The notes beneath the pieces are model-generated. The model did no database searches. It was given only the letters and a program-made list of their open reading frames with translations, and had not been told where the DNA came from. Positions 8,537 through 16,369 of a stretch of 64,000 bases of DNA are shown piece by piece. Made by a program: the position numbers and the translations under genes. Numbering within the stretch: position 1 is the stretch's first letter; every line of letters begins with the position of its first letter. This DNA is from Arthrobacter oryzae (GTDB lineage: Bacteria; Actinomycetota; Actinomycetes; Actinomycetales; Micrococcaceae): the NCBI RefSeq assembly GCF_030812315.1, contig NZ_JAUSSM010000009.1, positions 62,001-126,000 of the forward strand. The letters run 5' to 3'.

Positions 8537-9450
8537 CAACCATGGCAACCCCCACCAAACCGGCAGCAGAAGCACCGGCACCCGTCTACAACCCCAAGTC
8601 CGAGTCCGCGGGGGCCAAGCGCACCAAGAGCGCCATCTTCCACATCGTGGCGCTGGCCCTCACCGGTGTGGTCCTCTACCCGGCCCTGTGGATGATCGCC
8701 TCATCCTTCAAACCGAACTCCGAGATCGGCGGCGCGAACACCTCGCTGTGGTCGAGCAACTTCAGCTTTGACAACTTCGTCACGGCCATGGACGGGATCG
8801 GCGGGGTGTCCACCCTGCAGTTCTTCACCAACTCCCTGATCCTGGCCATCGGCGCCGTCGTCGGCACCATCCTCTCCGCGTCCGTCTCGGCATACGCCTT
8901 TGCCCGGATCAAGTTCCCTGGCCGCAGCGTGTTCTTCGGCATGATGATCGCCACCCTGCTCCTGCCCTTCCACGTGGTGATCATCCCGCAGTACATCGTC
9001 TTCCAGCAGCTGGGCCTGGTGGATACCTACATCCCGCTGCTGATCGGCAAGTTCCTGGCCGCGGACGCGTTCTTCGTCTTCCTGATGGTCCAGTTCATGC
9101 GCAACCTCCCGGCCGAACTGGACGAGGCGGCCCGCATCGACGGCGCCGGCCACGTCCGGATCTTCACCTCCATCATGCTCCCGCTGATGAAACCGGCCCT
9201 GATCTCGACCTCGATCTTCTCCTTCATCTGGAGCTGGAACGACTTCCTCGGCCCGCTGCTCTACCTGAACACCCCGGAGAAATACCCGCTGCCGCTGGCC
9301 CTGCGCCTCTTCGTGGACCAGACCCAGTCCTCGGACTACGGAGCCATGATCGCCATGTCCGTCCTGGCACTCCTCCCGGTACTGATCTTCTTCCTCGTCT
9401 TCCAGCGCTACATCGTTGAAGGCGTCTCCACCCAGGGCCTCAAGGGCTAA
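8533..9450 (+). CDS. Sugar ABC transporter permease (MalG-like)
   Basis: A 305-residue partner permease, translationally coupled to the previous gene by a four-base ATGA overlap. Helix 1 is IFHIVALALTGVVLYPALWM. The EAA motif LPAELDEAARIDGAGHVRIF and the C-terminal QRYIVEGVSTQGLKG mark the MalG family. It forms the membrane pore with the 7583 product for sugars delivered by the 6252 lipoprotein. Confidence 0.92.
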   Translation: MTTMATPTKPAAEAPAPVYNPKSESAGAKRTKSAIFHIVALALTGVVLYPALWMIASSFKPNSEIGGANTSLWSSNFSFDNFVTAMDGIGGVSTLQFFTNSLILAIGAVVGTILSASVSAYAFARIKFPGRSVFFGMMIATLLLPFHVVIIPQYIVFQQLGLVDTYIPLLIGKFLAADAFFVFLMVQFMRNLPAELDEAARIDGAGHVRIFTSIMLPLMKPALISTSIFSFIWSWNDFLGPLLYLNTPEKYPLPLALRLFVDQTQSSDYGAMIAMSVLALLPVLIFFLVFQRYIVEGVSTQGLKG

Positions 9451-9478
9451 TAGCGACGACGGAAGCTACAGACAGAAA

Positions 9479-10114
9479 ATGAGCATCATGGACAGCACCA
9501 CACCCGCATCAGGTCGCGACGACCGGATCCCGGTAAACCGCTTCGCACTGTTTTCCGAGACCCTGCTGGCCGGACTGCTGGTGCTGGTGCTGTCCATTCC
9601 TCTGGTCACCATCCCCGCCGCCTACGCCGCGGGAATCGCCCATCTCGAGCGCCATCTTTCCGGCCGGGACGATTCCATCCGTGCCCTCTGGGGCACGTTC
9701 CGCTCAGCCTTGCCGGGCAGCTGGAAGCTGGGAATCACGACGGCGGCAGCCGCCGTCGTGATTGTCCTGAACCTCCTGCTCACCATGGTGGGGCAGCTGC
9801 CCGGCCAGGCAGTGGTCCTTCCCGCCACCCTGATCCTGGCGGCCGCCGGAGCGATCCTGCTGCTGCGCACCGCGGCGGCCTGGTCCGACTTCGCCGGCCC
9901 CAAGGGAACCGCCACAGGAACCGGTGCTTGGCCCGCCGCCCTTGCCACCGGCAAGGCCTTATCCCTCCGCGACTGGACAGGTTCCCTGCTCCTGGCCGCC
10001 GCCCTCTTTGCCGCCGTCGTGTTCGTCTGGATGCTGGCCGCGCTGTTCGTTGTGGTCCCCGGCACACTGATCCTGGCCTCGGCATCCGTCAAAATGCGTT
10101 CCACCCGCGCCTAG
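9479..10114 (+). CDS. Membrane protein, DUF624/YesL-like
   Basis: A 211-residue protein with about five predicted membrane helices (LAGLLVLVLSIPLVTIPAAYA, TAAAAVVIVLNLLLTMVG, VVLPATLILAAAGAILLL, LLLAAALFAAVVFVWMLAAL and a C-terminal one). The arrangement, and the stretch after helix 1 (HLSGRDDSIRALWGTFRSA), resemble DUF624 proteins that accompany sugar ABC operons. The position right after the permeases agrees. The start at 9479 follows CAGACAGAAA; an internal Met lies three codons later. The role of this family is unknown, and the assignment is weaker than for the protein at 18999. Confidence 0.55.
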   Translation: MSIMDSTTPASGRDDRIPVNRFALFSETLLAGLLVLVLSIPLVTIPAAYAAGIAHLERHLSGRDDSIRALWGTFRSALPGSWKLGITTAAAAVVIVLNLLLTMVGQLPGQAVVLPATLILAAAGAILLLRTAAAWSDFAGPKGTATGTGAWPAALATGKALSLRDWTGSLLLAAALFAAVVFVWMLAALFVVVPGTLILASASVKMRSTRA

Positions 10115-10211
10115 CTCCGCCACCGCCCAGCGCCGCCCCCGGCCAGTCCCGCCCCGCCCGCGCCAAAGTACCGCCCCCGCAGGTCCATTTCACTATCGAG
10201 TTGAGCCAGAC

Positions 10212-11477
10212 GTGTCTTCCGAGCGCCCCCAGTCCGCAGAGTCCCTCCAAGCCGCCACTGACCGTCCGCCGCGCTGGTACCACCCGCTGGCCCAGCGCAA
10301 CTACCGCCTCTTCGTTGCCATCCAGCTCGCCGGGAGCACCGGAATCTGGATGCAGCGGCTGGCCCAGGACTGGCTGATCCTGCAGCTGACGGGAAGCCCC
10401 GCGGCAGTGGGCGTGGCCGTGGCGCTGCAGTTCCTGCCCATGCTGGTGGTGGGCCCGCTGAGCGGCATCCTGGTGGACCTATACCCGAAGCGCCGCATCC
10501 TCCTCGTCTGCCAGGCGATCACCGCTCTCCTGGCCATGGCCCTCGCGGTCCTGGATGCAAGCGGCGGGATCACCGTCTGGGCCGTGTACGCCTGCTGCGT
10601 TGCCCTGGGCATTACGTCCGCGGTGGACGGTCCGGCCCGCCAGGTGTTCGTCAACGAGGTGGTGGGCGACGCCGCCCTGCGCCCCGCGATCGGACTGAAC
10701 AACGCGATCGGCCAGCTGGGCGCGATGCTGGGGCCGGCGGTCGGCGGCCTGCTGATCGCCAAGATCGGTTCCGCCGCTGCCTTCGCTGCGAACGCCCTGG
10801 TGTGCCTGGCGGTGCTGGGCCTGATCGCCGCCATCCGGACGTCCCAGCTGTACCCCAGCGCGCCGCCCCTTCGCGGCCGCGGACAGATCCTCGCCGGGTT
10901 CCGCTACGTCCGCCACCGGCCCGCCCTCCTGCTGGTGATGCTCCTCGCCGGACTCCTGGGCGCCTTCGGCATGAACGGGCCCGTGGTGCTCGCAGCCTTC
11001 GCCGAAAACGTGTGGCACAGCGGGGCCGCCGGATTCGGCACGTTCAACACCTTCAGCGCCCTGGGCGCACTTGCCGGGGCCCTGCTGGCGGCGCGGCTGC
11101 GGACCCTGGGCCGCAAGGGGATCGTGGCGAGCGCCGGGCTGTTCGGGCTGACCCAGCTGGTGGCTGCACTGATGCCCACGCAGGAACTGTTCGTGGCCAT
11201 GCTGGTGCTGGTGGGCGTCATGACGCTGCTCTTCCTGACCAGCGCAGCCACCACGGTCCAGCTGGAAGCCGGCGCTGAAGTCCGCGGCCGCGTGCTGGCA
11301 CTCTACCTGCCGCTCCTGCTCGGCGGGCACGCGCTGGGCGGGCTGCTGGCCGGCTGGCTGACGGAGGAGTTCGGTGTCCGCGCCGGCCTCGTGGTGACGG
11401 GGGCGCTGGGCATGCTGTCGGCGGCGGTCATCGGCCTGCTGCTTTGGCTGAATGCCCGACGTCGGGCTGCGATTTGA
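10212..11477 (+). CDS. MFS transporter (EntS/MFS_3-like)
   Basis: A 421-residue major facilitator with twelve predicted helices. The N-terminus WYHPLAQRNYRLFVAIQLAGSTG and helix 2 QRLAQDWLILQLTGSPAAVG are characteristic of the EntS-like exporter group. The loop 2-3 motif is reduced to GILVDLYPKRRIL. The GTG start is chosen because no good in-frame ATG precedes the first helix. It lies between two sugar-uptake blocks and could export a sugar or an unrelated compound; its substrate cannot be inferred. Confidence 0.85.
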   Translation: MSSERPQSAESLQAATDRPPRWYHPLAQRNYRLFVAIQLAGSTGIWMQRLAQDWLILQLTGSPAAVGVAVALQFLPMLVVGPLSGILVDLYPKRRILLVCQAITALLAMALAVLDASGGITVWAVYACCVALGITSAVDGPARQVFVNEVVGDAALRPAIGLNNAIGQLGAMLGPAVGGLLIAKIGSAAAFAANALVCLAVLGLIAAIRTSQLYPSAPPLRGRGQILAGFRYVRHRPALLLVMLLAGLLGAFGMNGPVVLAAFAENVWHSGAAGFGTFNTFSALGALAGALLAARLRTLGRKGIVASAGLFGLTQLVAALMPTQELFVAMLVLVGVMTLLFLTSAATTVQLEAGAEVRGRVLALYLPLLLGGHALGGLLAGWLTEEFGVRAGLVVTGALGMLSAAVIGLLLWLNARRRAAI

Positions 11478-11615
11478 CCCGCGATTTGACAGAAATGGCC
11501 GCTAAACGCCGGCTATTGCGGCCTTATGTGGCGAATGGCCGGGCGCCGGACCCCGGCAGTCCCGGCCTGGGCGCAGGCAGTCCTTGACTGTGATGTGACG
11601 CACACCTAGTGTTGT

Positions 11616-11633
11616 CGAGAAAGCGTTTTCTCG
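11616..11633. promoter_or_regulatory. LacI-type operator, perfect palindrome
   Basis: CGAGAAA-GCGT-TTTCTCG has seven-base perfect arms around GCGT, matching the operator at 2442-2459. It lies 35 bases before the ATG at 11668. The shared motif suggests co-regulation of the two paralogous binding proteins. Confidence 0.65.
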
Positions 11634-11667
11634 CTTCAGTCCAACCAAGCCGTCAAGAGGACATCGA

Positions 11668-12957
11668 ATGATTTTGCGCGCCCTAAAATCCCGAACTCCC
11701 AAGATCGCGGCCGTGGCAGCCGCCCTCGCCTTAGCCCTTTCGGGCTGCGGCGGTGGTGCCCAGCCCGACGCCGGCGGGCCGGTGACATTGCGTTTCACCT
11801 GGTGGGGTTCGGACGTCAGGCACAAAATGACGCAGGAACTGATCGACGCGTTTGAGGCCAAGAACCCCAATATCAAGATCGAAGGCGAATACGGGGACTG
11901 GTCGGGCTACTGGGACAAGCTCGCCACGCAGGTGGCTTCGCAGCAGGCTCCGGACATCATCCAGATGGACCTCCAGTACCTCGGGGAGTACTCCAAGCGC
12001 GGGGCCCTGCTGGACCTGAAGGAGGTGGACCTATCCAAATTCGACAAAGCCGCGGCCGACGCCGGCAAAACTCCGGACGGGCAGTTTGCCGTGACGGCCG
12101 GCATGAATGCGCTGGTGGTCTTGGCGAACCCCTCGCTGGTCTCCGCCAGCGGCGTGACCCTGCCGGGCGACCAGTCCTGGACCTGGAAGGACTACGGGCA
12201 GACCGCCGCGGACATCACGGCAAAGGGCAAGGCCGGCACCTATGGCTCCGGTCCGGTCACCGGCGACGCCTCCTTTAACCTGTGGCTGCGCCAGCACGGC
12301 AAGTCGCTGTTCACCTCGGACGGAAAGCTCGGATTCGATGAAGCGGATGCGAAGGGTTTCTTCGAGTTCCAGGAGGACCTCCGTGATGCGAAGTCCGTCC
12401 CGCCGGCGTCCATCCTCACCGAAGAGGCCAGCGCGCCGCTGGACCAGACCGGCATGGCCACCAACAAGTTTGCCCTGGGATGGATGTGGTCCAACCAGCT
12501 GGGCGCCCTGACCAAGGCCTCCGGGCAGGCGCTCGAAATCAAGCGCCCGCCCAGCACTGACGGGAACGCCAAGTCGGCGCAGCAGTACTACAAGGCATCC
12601 CAGTTCTGGTCGGCGAGTTCGCGGACCAAGCACCCGAAGGAAGCCCAGCAGTTCATCGACTTCCTGGCCAATAGCGTCGAAGCGGGAGAGATCGGGCTGG
12701 CGGACCGGGGCATTCCCGGCAACTCGGAGGTCCGCGCTGCAATCACGCCCAAGCTCAGCGCAGTGGACGCGGCAACAGCATCCTTCATTGACGATATTGC
12801 GGACGAAGTGGGCGACTCCCCGGCAGTACCCCCGGCAGGTGCAAGCCCGGCCGGGGAGATCCTCACCCGGTTCTCGAGCGACGTGCATTTCGGCCGCCTC
12901 AGTCCGGAGGAAGCCGCAAAGAAGGCGATCGAAGAGCTGAAGAGCGGGCTCAGCTAG
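11668..12957 (+). CDS. Orphan sugar-binding lipoprotein (paralogue of 2527 product)
   Basis: A 429-residue lipoprotein with lipobox LSGC near residue 28. Its mature domain closely parallels the protein at 2527 (GDWSGYWDKLATQVAS, then DIIQMDLQYLGEYSKRGALL, then QFWSASSRTKHPKE). AGAGGAC precedes the start. No permease or ATPase genes adjoin it: a MFS gene lies upstream and a convergent rhamnosidase downstream. It probably hands its ligand to the permeases at 310-2200, whose operators it shares. The ligand is unknown; alternative ligand capture for one transporter is the simplest reading. Confidence 0.88.
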   Translation: MILRALKSRTPKIAAVAAALALALSGCGGGAQPDAGGPVTLRFTWWGSDVRHKMTQELIDAFEAKNPNIKIEGEYGDWSGYWDKLATQVASQQAPDIIQMDLQYLGEYSKRGALLDLKEVDLSKFDKAAADAGKTPDGQFAVTAGMNALVVLANPSLVSASGVTLPGDQSWTWKDYGQTAADITAKGKAGTYGSGPVTGDASFNLWLRQHGKSLFTSDGKLGFDEADAKGFFEFQEDLRDAKSVPPASILTEEASAPLDQTGMATNKFALGWMWSNQLGALTKASGQALEIKRPPSTDGNAKSAQQYYKASQFWSASSRTKHPKEAQQFIDFLANSVEAGEIGLADRGIPGNSEVRAAITPKLSAVDAATASFIDDIADEVGDSPAVPPAGASPAGEILTRFSSDVHFGRLSPEEAAKKAIEELKSGLS

Positions 12958-12962
12958 CCCTC

Positions 12963-13027
12963 GGAGTTTTTGTCCAGATAAAGCGGCCACAACGTCCCTT
13001 AGGTCGCTTCATCTGGACAAAAACTCC
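12963..13027. terminator. Hairpin between convergent SBP and rhamnosidase genes
   Basis: GGAGTTTTTGTCCAGAT at 12963-12979 is perfectly complementary to 13011-13027, with a 31-base loop region that contains further pairing. T- and A-tracts are built into the arms, so it can work in both directions. Confidence 0.75.
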
Positions 13028-13066
13028 CGTAGGGGAGAGGTGCGGGGGGAGGGGATGGGTAGTTGG

Positions 13067-16000
13067 CTATTCCGGCCGGAAGTGCCAGGTCCCGGGATCG
13101 ATCCGGAACGTCACCCTGTCACCGGCGGAGGATTCGACGACGACGGCGGCACCCGGCGTCGGGCCTTCCACCGCGTAGCGGCCCGCCGGCAGCACCACGG
13201 CCGCGCGGACTCCGGCGGGGACCGTGCAGCTGAGTTCAACTCCGGCAGCGCCGCGGCGCCAGTCGGCCGAAACCATCCCGCGCTGGAGGGGGACACTTCC
13301 ACGCGCATGCTCCAGCCGGCAGACGGGCGGTTCGACAGTCACCTCGGCACCCCCGGCAGCCACCCGGACGCCGAGCAGGTGTCCAAGGATTTCCCGGACC
13401 ACCGAAGCGGACCAGGCGTGCGACTGGCTGTAGTCCGTGTCCTCGTCCAGTTCCCAGGCTTCCCACGTGAAGCTTGCCCCGGATTCCAGCAGCTGTGCCC
13501 AGCCGGGTTGGCCGGGGTTGGTGAGCAGCTCCAGCACCTCGTCCACCAGTCCCGCCGCAAGCAGCGCCCGCACCAGGCGGTGCACGGTCATGGGACCCTG
13601 CCGCATCCCCAGCGCCGCCAGCCGCCGGCCGTCCCGTTCCACCCACTCTGCCCGCGTGATGCCGAACGACAGCGGGAAGGAGCTTGCGTGCTGGGAGGCA
13701 TGGCTGCTCGGGGAGCCGTCGGCGTGCAGCCCGTCCACCATCAGGCCGTCCACGCGCAGGCGCGTGTTGATGGCGGCGGCCAGATCAGCTGCCTGCCGGC
13801 GGTATTCCCGGGCCGGCCCGGTCCTCCCGGCCAGCTCGCACAGCCCGGCCACGGCAGTCAGGACAGACACGGCCTGGGCGTTCACCGTGGTTTTGGCGGC
13901 GCACTCCATGTCATAGCCGAACCGTCCAGGTGCCGGCCAGTCGACGATCCCGTGCAGGTACGGGCCGGAGCCGCCGCCGAGGCGGGTGACCAGTCCCGCC
14001 GTCGGGCCCTCAACAGGGACGTGGCGCAACACGTATCCGGCCGTGGCGCGCAGTGCCGGCAGCAGCTCCTCCACCAGTGCGGTGTCGCCGCTGATCCGGT
14101 GGTAGTCCTCGACCCATTCGGGCATCATCAGGGAGAAGTCCGGGATGTCGCGTTTCCCGTCGCCATTGGGATACACCGCGTTGTAGCGGCCGTGGTCGTC
14201 GCCGTCGGCCCAGTACCTGATGGCCGACGCCGCGAACTCCCGCAGTGCCTGGGCCGTCAGGTTCCGCTCGCCGAACAGCGCCATGGTGGCATAGGAAATG
14301 TTGACGGCGTCGCCCAGGAACTGGCCCTTTTCGCGGGTAGGCGTGTCTACAAACTGTTCCTGCACGCCGTACAGGGCGGAGTCCCGCAGCAGGGTGAATA
14401 CCGCGTCCAGCGCGGGATCGGAACTACTGAAGAAGCCTTCCCGCCGATGTTCGGAATGTACGACGACGCCGCTCACCGCGGCGATTTCGTTCGCCGGGAT
14501 CCCCGGTACCTCGAGGTAACGGAACCCCAAGTGAACTGCCGCTTCGTAGCGTTGCGGGCCGGCAGCCTGCGTGTAGGGGAAGGACATATCCGTGTTCTGG
14601 CTGGCCGACTTGCCGCGGTCAACCCGGCCGTCCGGCCCGAGGCTGTAACCCGCACGGATCATGACGGTGCGGCCGGGCTGGCCGCCGTTGAATTCCACCA
14701 CGGGCCGGGCGGGCAGCACGCGCCCGAAGTCGGCCACCACCGTGCCGTCCGGAGCGGTGAGGAGCCGGTCGGCGGTGACGGGTGTCCTGGCCAGGAAGGT
14801 GCGCCGGGGAAGCAGGGCCGGGAAGTCCGCGATCGGGTGCCTGCCGAGCGGGGTCGCCCGCTCCCACGCGGAGGGGTGCCCGGCGCCGAATTTGGCTCCG
14901 TCCAGATGCTCCACCGGATCGCCTTCGTCGTTGCGGTATCCGGACTGCCGGTAGGGGCCCTCGGCCACTTGCCAGTTATGTCCGGTTCCATGGACCTCGC
15001 GGCGGCCGTCGTCGTAGTCGACGTGGAGGTGGGCCAGGAGTCCGGGAACGCCGGCTGCCCTGCCCTGGCCCGGTCCGTACCAGTGGACCCTTGCGGAGAG
15101 GACCACGTCCCGCTTGCCGTTCTGCCCTGGTTCGGCCTTCAGCAGTGCGGTGACGTCGGCGGCGTCGTAATAGCCCTCGCCGGGGTAGCCGAACGAGGAC
15201 GTCTCGAGGCAGGCCTCGCCGCCGATGCTGAACAGGGCCTGGTGGCTGGCCGCGGCAAACAGCCTGGCGCGGACCACGTTGCCTGACAGCGCAAGGTCGG
15301 TCCGGGCCAGCGTCCATTCGTCGGGTTGGCGGTGGGCCGTGGTGCGCTCCCACTGGGCGAGGCACGCATGGGCGTTGTCAGTGCCGGCGTCGAACCGGTG
15401 GTGAAGGATCCGGCGGTCAGGGAGTGTTGTGCCGCCTGGGCCGGCGTGCGGACTTGGATCGGAATGCTGATCCGCCGGGGTGGCGTCGGTGACGAAAATG
15501 GATGCGTATTCAGCCTGGCTGCGCGGACCCTGGTGGAGGGCCAGGCGTCCCTGAAATCCGGCCGGGGCGGGCTCGTCCACCGTGAAGAGCTCCACGCCGT
15601 CGAGCGTGACCGCGATGGCGCATCCGTCGTCCGTTACCTTGAGGCCCTGCCAGGTGCCGGGGACAAGGTCCTTGCCGGGCAGCCGTTCCTGGACGACGGG
15701 TGTGTCGCGTTCCAGTTGGGCGATGGCCAGGATCTCTGTTGGCGGCACGGCTGCAGCGGGGATTTCCCAGCGGGCGGCACGCCGGAGAACCACGTTTCCG
15801 GCGGTATCCAGTTCCAGCAACAGCCCGGTGCCGGGACCGGTGGTGCGCAGGAGCAGGCCGGCCCATCCCATGGCCGGCCGGAGGCGCGCCTCCAGGCTGA
15901 CGTGGCGGAGGGGCGGGCAGGGAAGTGGCAGGAACGGCGAACCGGCAACCCGCAGCGCGCCGTCCAAAACTTCCAGCGGGGCGCGGCCGCCGGGCGTCCT

Positions 16001-16369
16001 GCGGATCCACTCGGCGTTCCACTCCGGCGTGTCGAGTCCCGTGCTGAAGCCGTGTTCCGCGGACCACGGCCCCGGCAGGCCTACCGCGTCGTGGAGCTGC
16101 ACGGTCCAGCGGTAGTCGGCGTCGGGCCCGAGGTCCGGGCCGCCGTATGGCACAAAGTGCTGTTCGCTGGAGGCCACAACACCCGAATCCCACAGCAGCG
16201 TGCCGGCCGCATCACAGAGCCGCAGCTGGTAGGCGCCCTGGTAGCAGGAAGACGGATCGCTGCCCGGTGCGCCAACCAGCTCCCAGCCGAAATGCGGGCG
16301 CTTTGAGGCCGTCAGGCAGGCTTCGAGTCCGTCCGTCAGCAGCGCGACAGCGGCAAGCGGGCCCGTCAC
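13067..16369 (-). CDS. GH78 alpha-L-rhamnosidase
   Basis: An 1100-residue alpha-L-rhamnosidase that releases L-rhamnose from rhamnosides and rhamnogalacturonan fragments. It has no signal peptide, so action on imported oligosaccharides is inferred. The N-terminal fibronectin-like and beta-sandwich domains include YRWTVQLHDAVGLPGPWS. The (alpha/alpha)6 catalytic barrel contains DTPTREKGQFLGDAVN near residue 690 and the acidic segment RDIPDFSLMMPEWVEDYH. The C-terminal beta domain ends WHFRPE. The GTG start overlaps the stop of the upstream oxidoreductase gene (GTGA), giving a two-gene coupled operon. The length fits large GH78 enzymes. Confidence 0.92.
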   Translation of the reverse strand: MTGPLAAVALLTDGLEACLTASKRPHFGWELVGAPGSDPSSCYQGAYQLRLCDAAGTLLWDSGVVASSEQHFVPYGGPDLGPDADYRWTVQLHDAVGLPGPWSAEHGFSTGLDTPEWNAEWIRRTPGGRAPLEVLDGALRVAGSPFLPLPCPPLRHVSLEARLRPAMGWAGLLLRTTGPGTGLLLELDTAGNVVLRRAARWEIPAAAVPPTEILAIAQLERDTPVVQERLPGKDLVPGTWQGLKVTDDGCAIAVTLDGVELFTVDEPAPAGFQGRLALHQGPRSQAEYASIFVTDATPADQHSDPSPHAGPGGTTLPDRRILHHRFDAGTDNAHACLAQWERTTAHRQPDEWTLARTDLALSGNVVRARLFAAASHQALFSIGGEACLETSSFGYPGEGYYDAADVTALLKAEPGQNGKRDVVLSARVHWYGPGQGRAAGVPGLLAHLHVDYDDGRREVHGTGHNWQVAEGPYRQSGYRNDEGDPVEHLDGAKFGAGHPSAWERATPLGRHPIADFPALLPRRTFLARTPVTADRLLTAPDGTVVADFGRVLPARPVVEFNGGQPGRTVMIRAGYSLGPDGRVDRGKSASQNTDMSFPYTQAAGPQRYEAAVHLGFRYLEVPGIPANEIAAVSGVVVHSEHRREGFFSSSDPALDAVFTLLRDSALYGVQEQFVDTPTREKGQFLGDAVNISYATMALFGERNLTAQALREFAASAIRYWADGDDHGRYNAVYPNGDGKRDIPDFSLMMPEWVEDYHRISGDTALVEELLPALRATAGYVLRHVPVEGPTAGLVTRLGGGSGPYLHGIVDWPAPGRFGYDMECAAKTTVNAQAVSVLTAVAGLCELAGRTGPAREYRRQAADLAAAINTRLRVDGLMVDGLHADGSPSSHASQHASSFPLSFGITRAEWVERDGRRLAALGMRQGPMTVHRLVRALLAAGLVDEVLELLTNPGQPGWAQLLESGASFTWEAWELDEDTDYSQSHAWSASVVREILGHLLGVRVAAGGAEVTVEPPVCRLEHARGSVPLQRGMVSADWRRGAAGVELSCTVPAGVRAAVVLPAGRYAVEGPTPGAAVVVESSAGDRVTFRIDPGTWHFRPE

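Noticed and set aside
13040..15286. Long plus-strand reading frame of 748 codons
   Set aside because: It is antisense to the GH78 gene. Its composition follows codon positions of the real gene in high-GC DNA and it has no family features.
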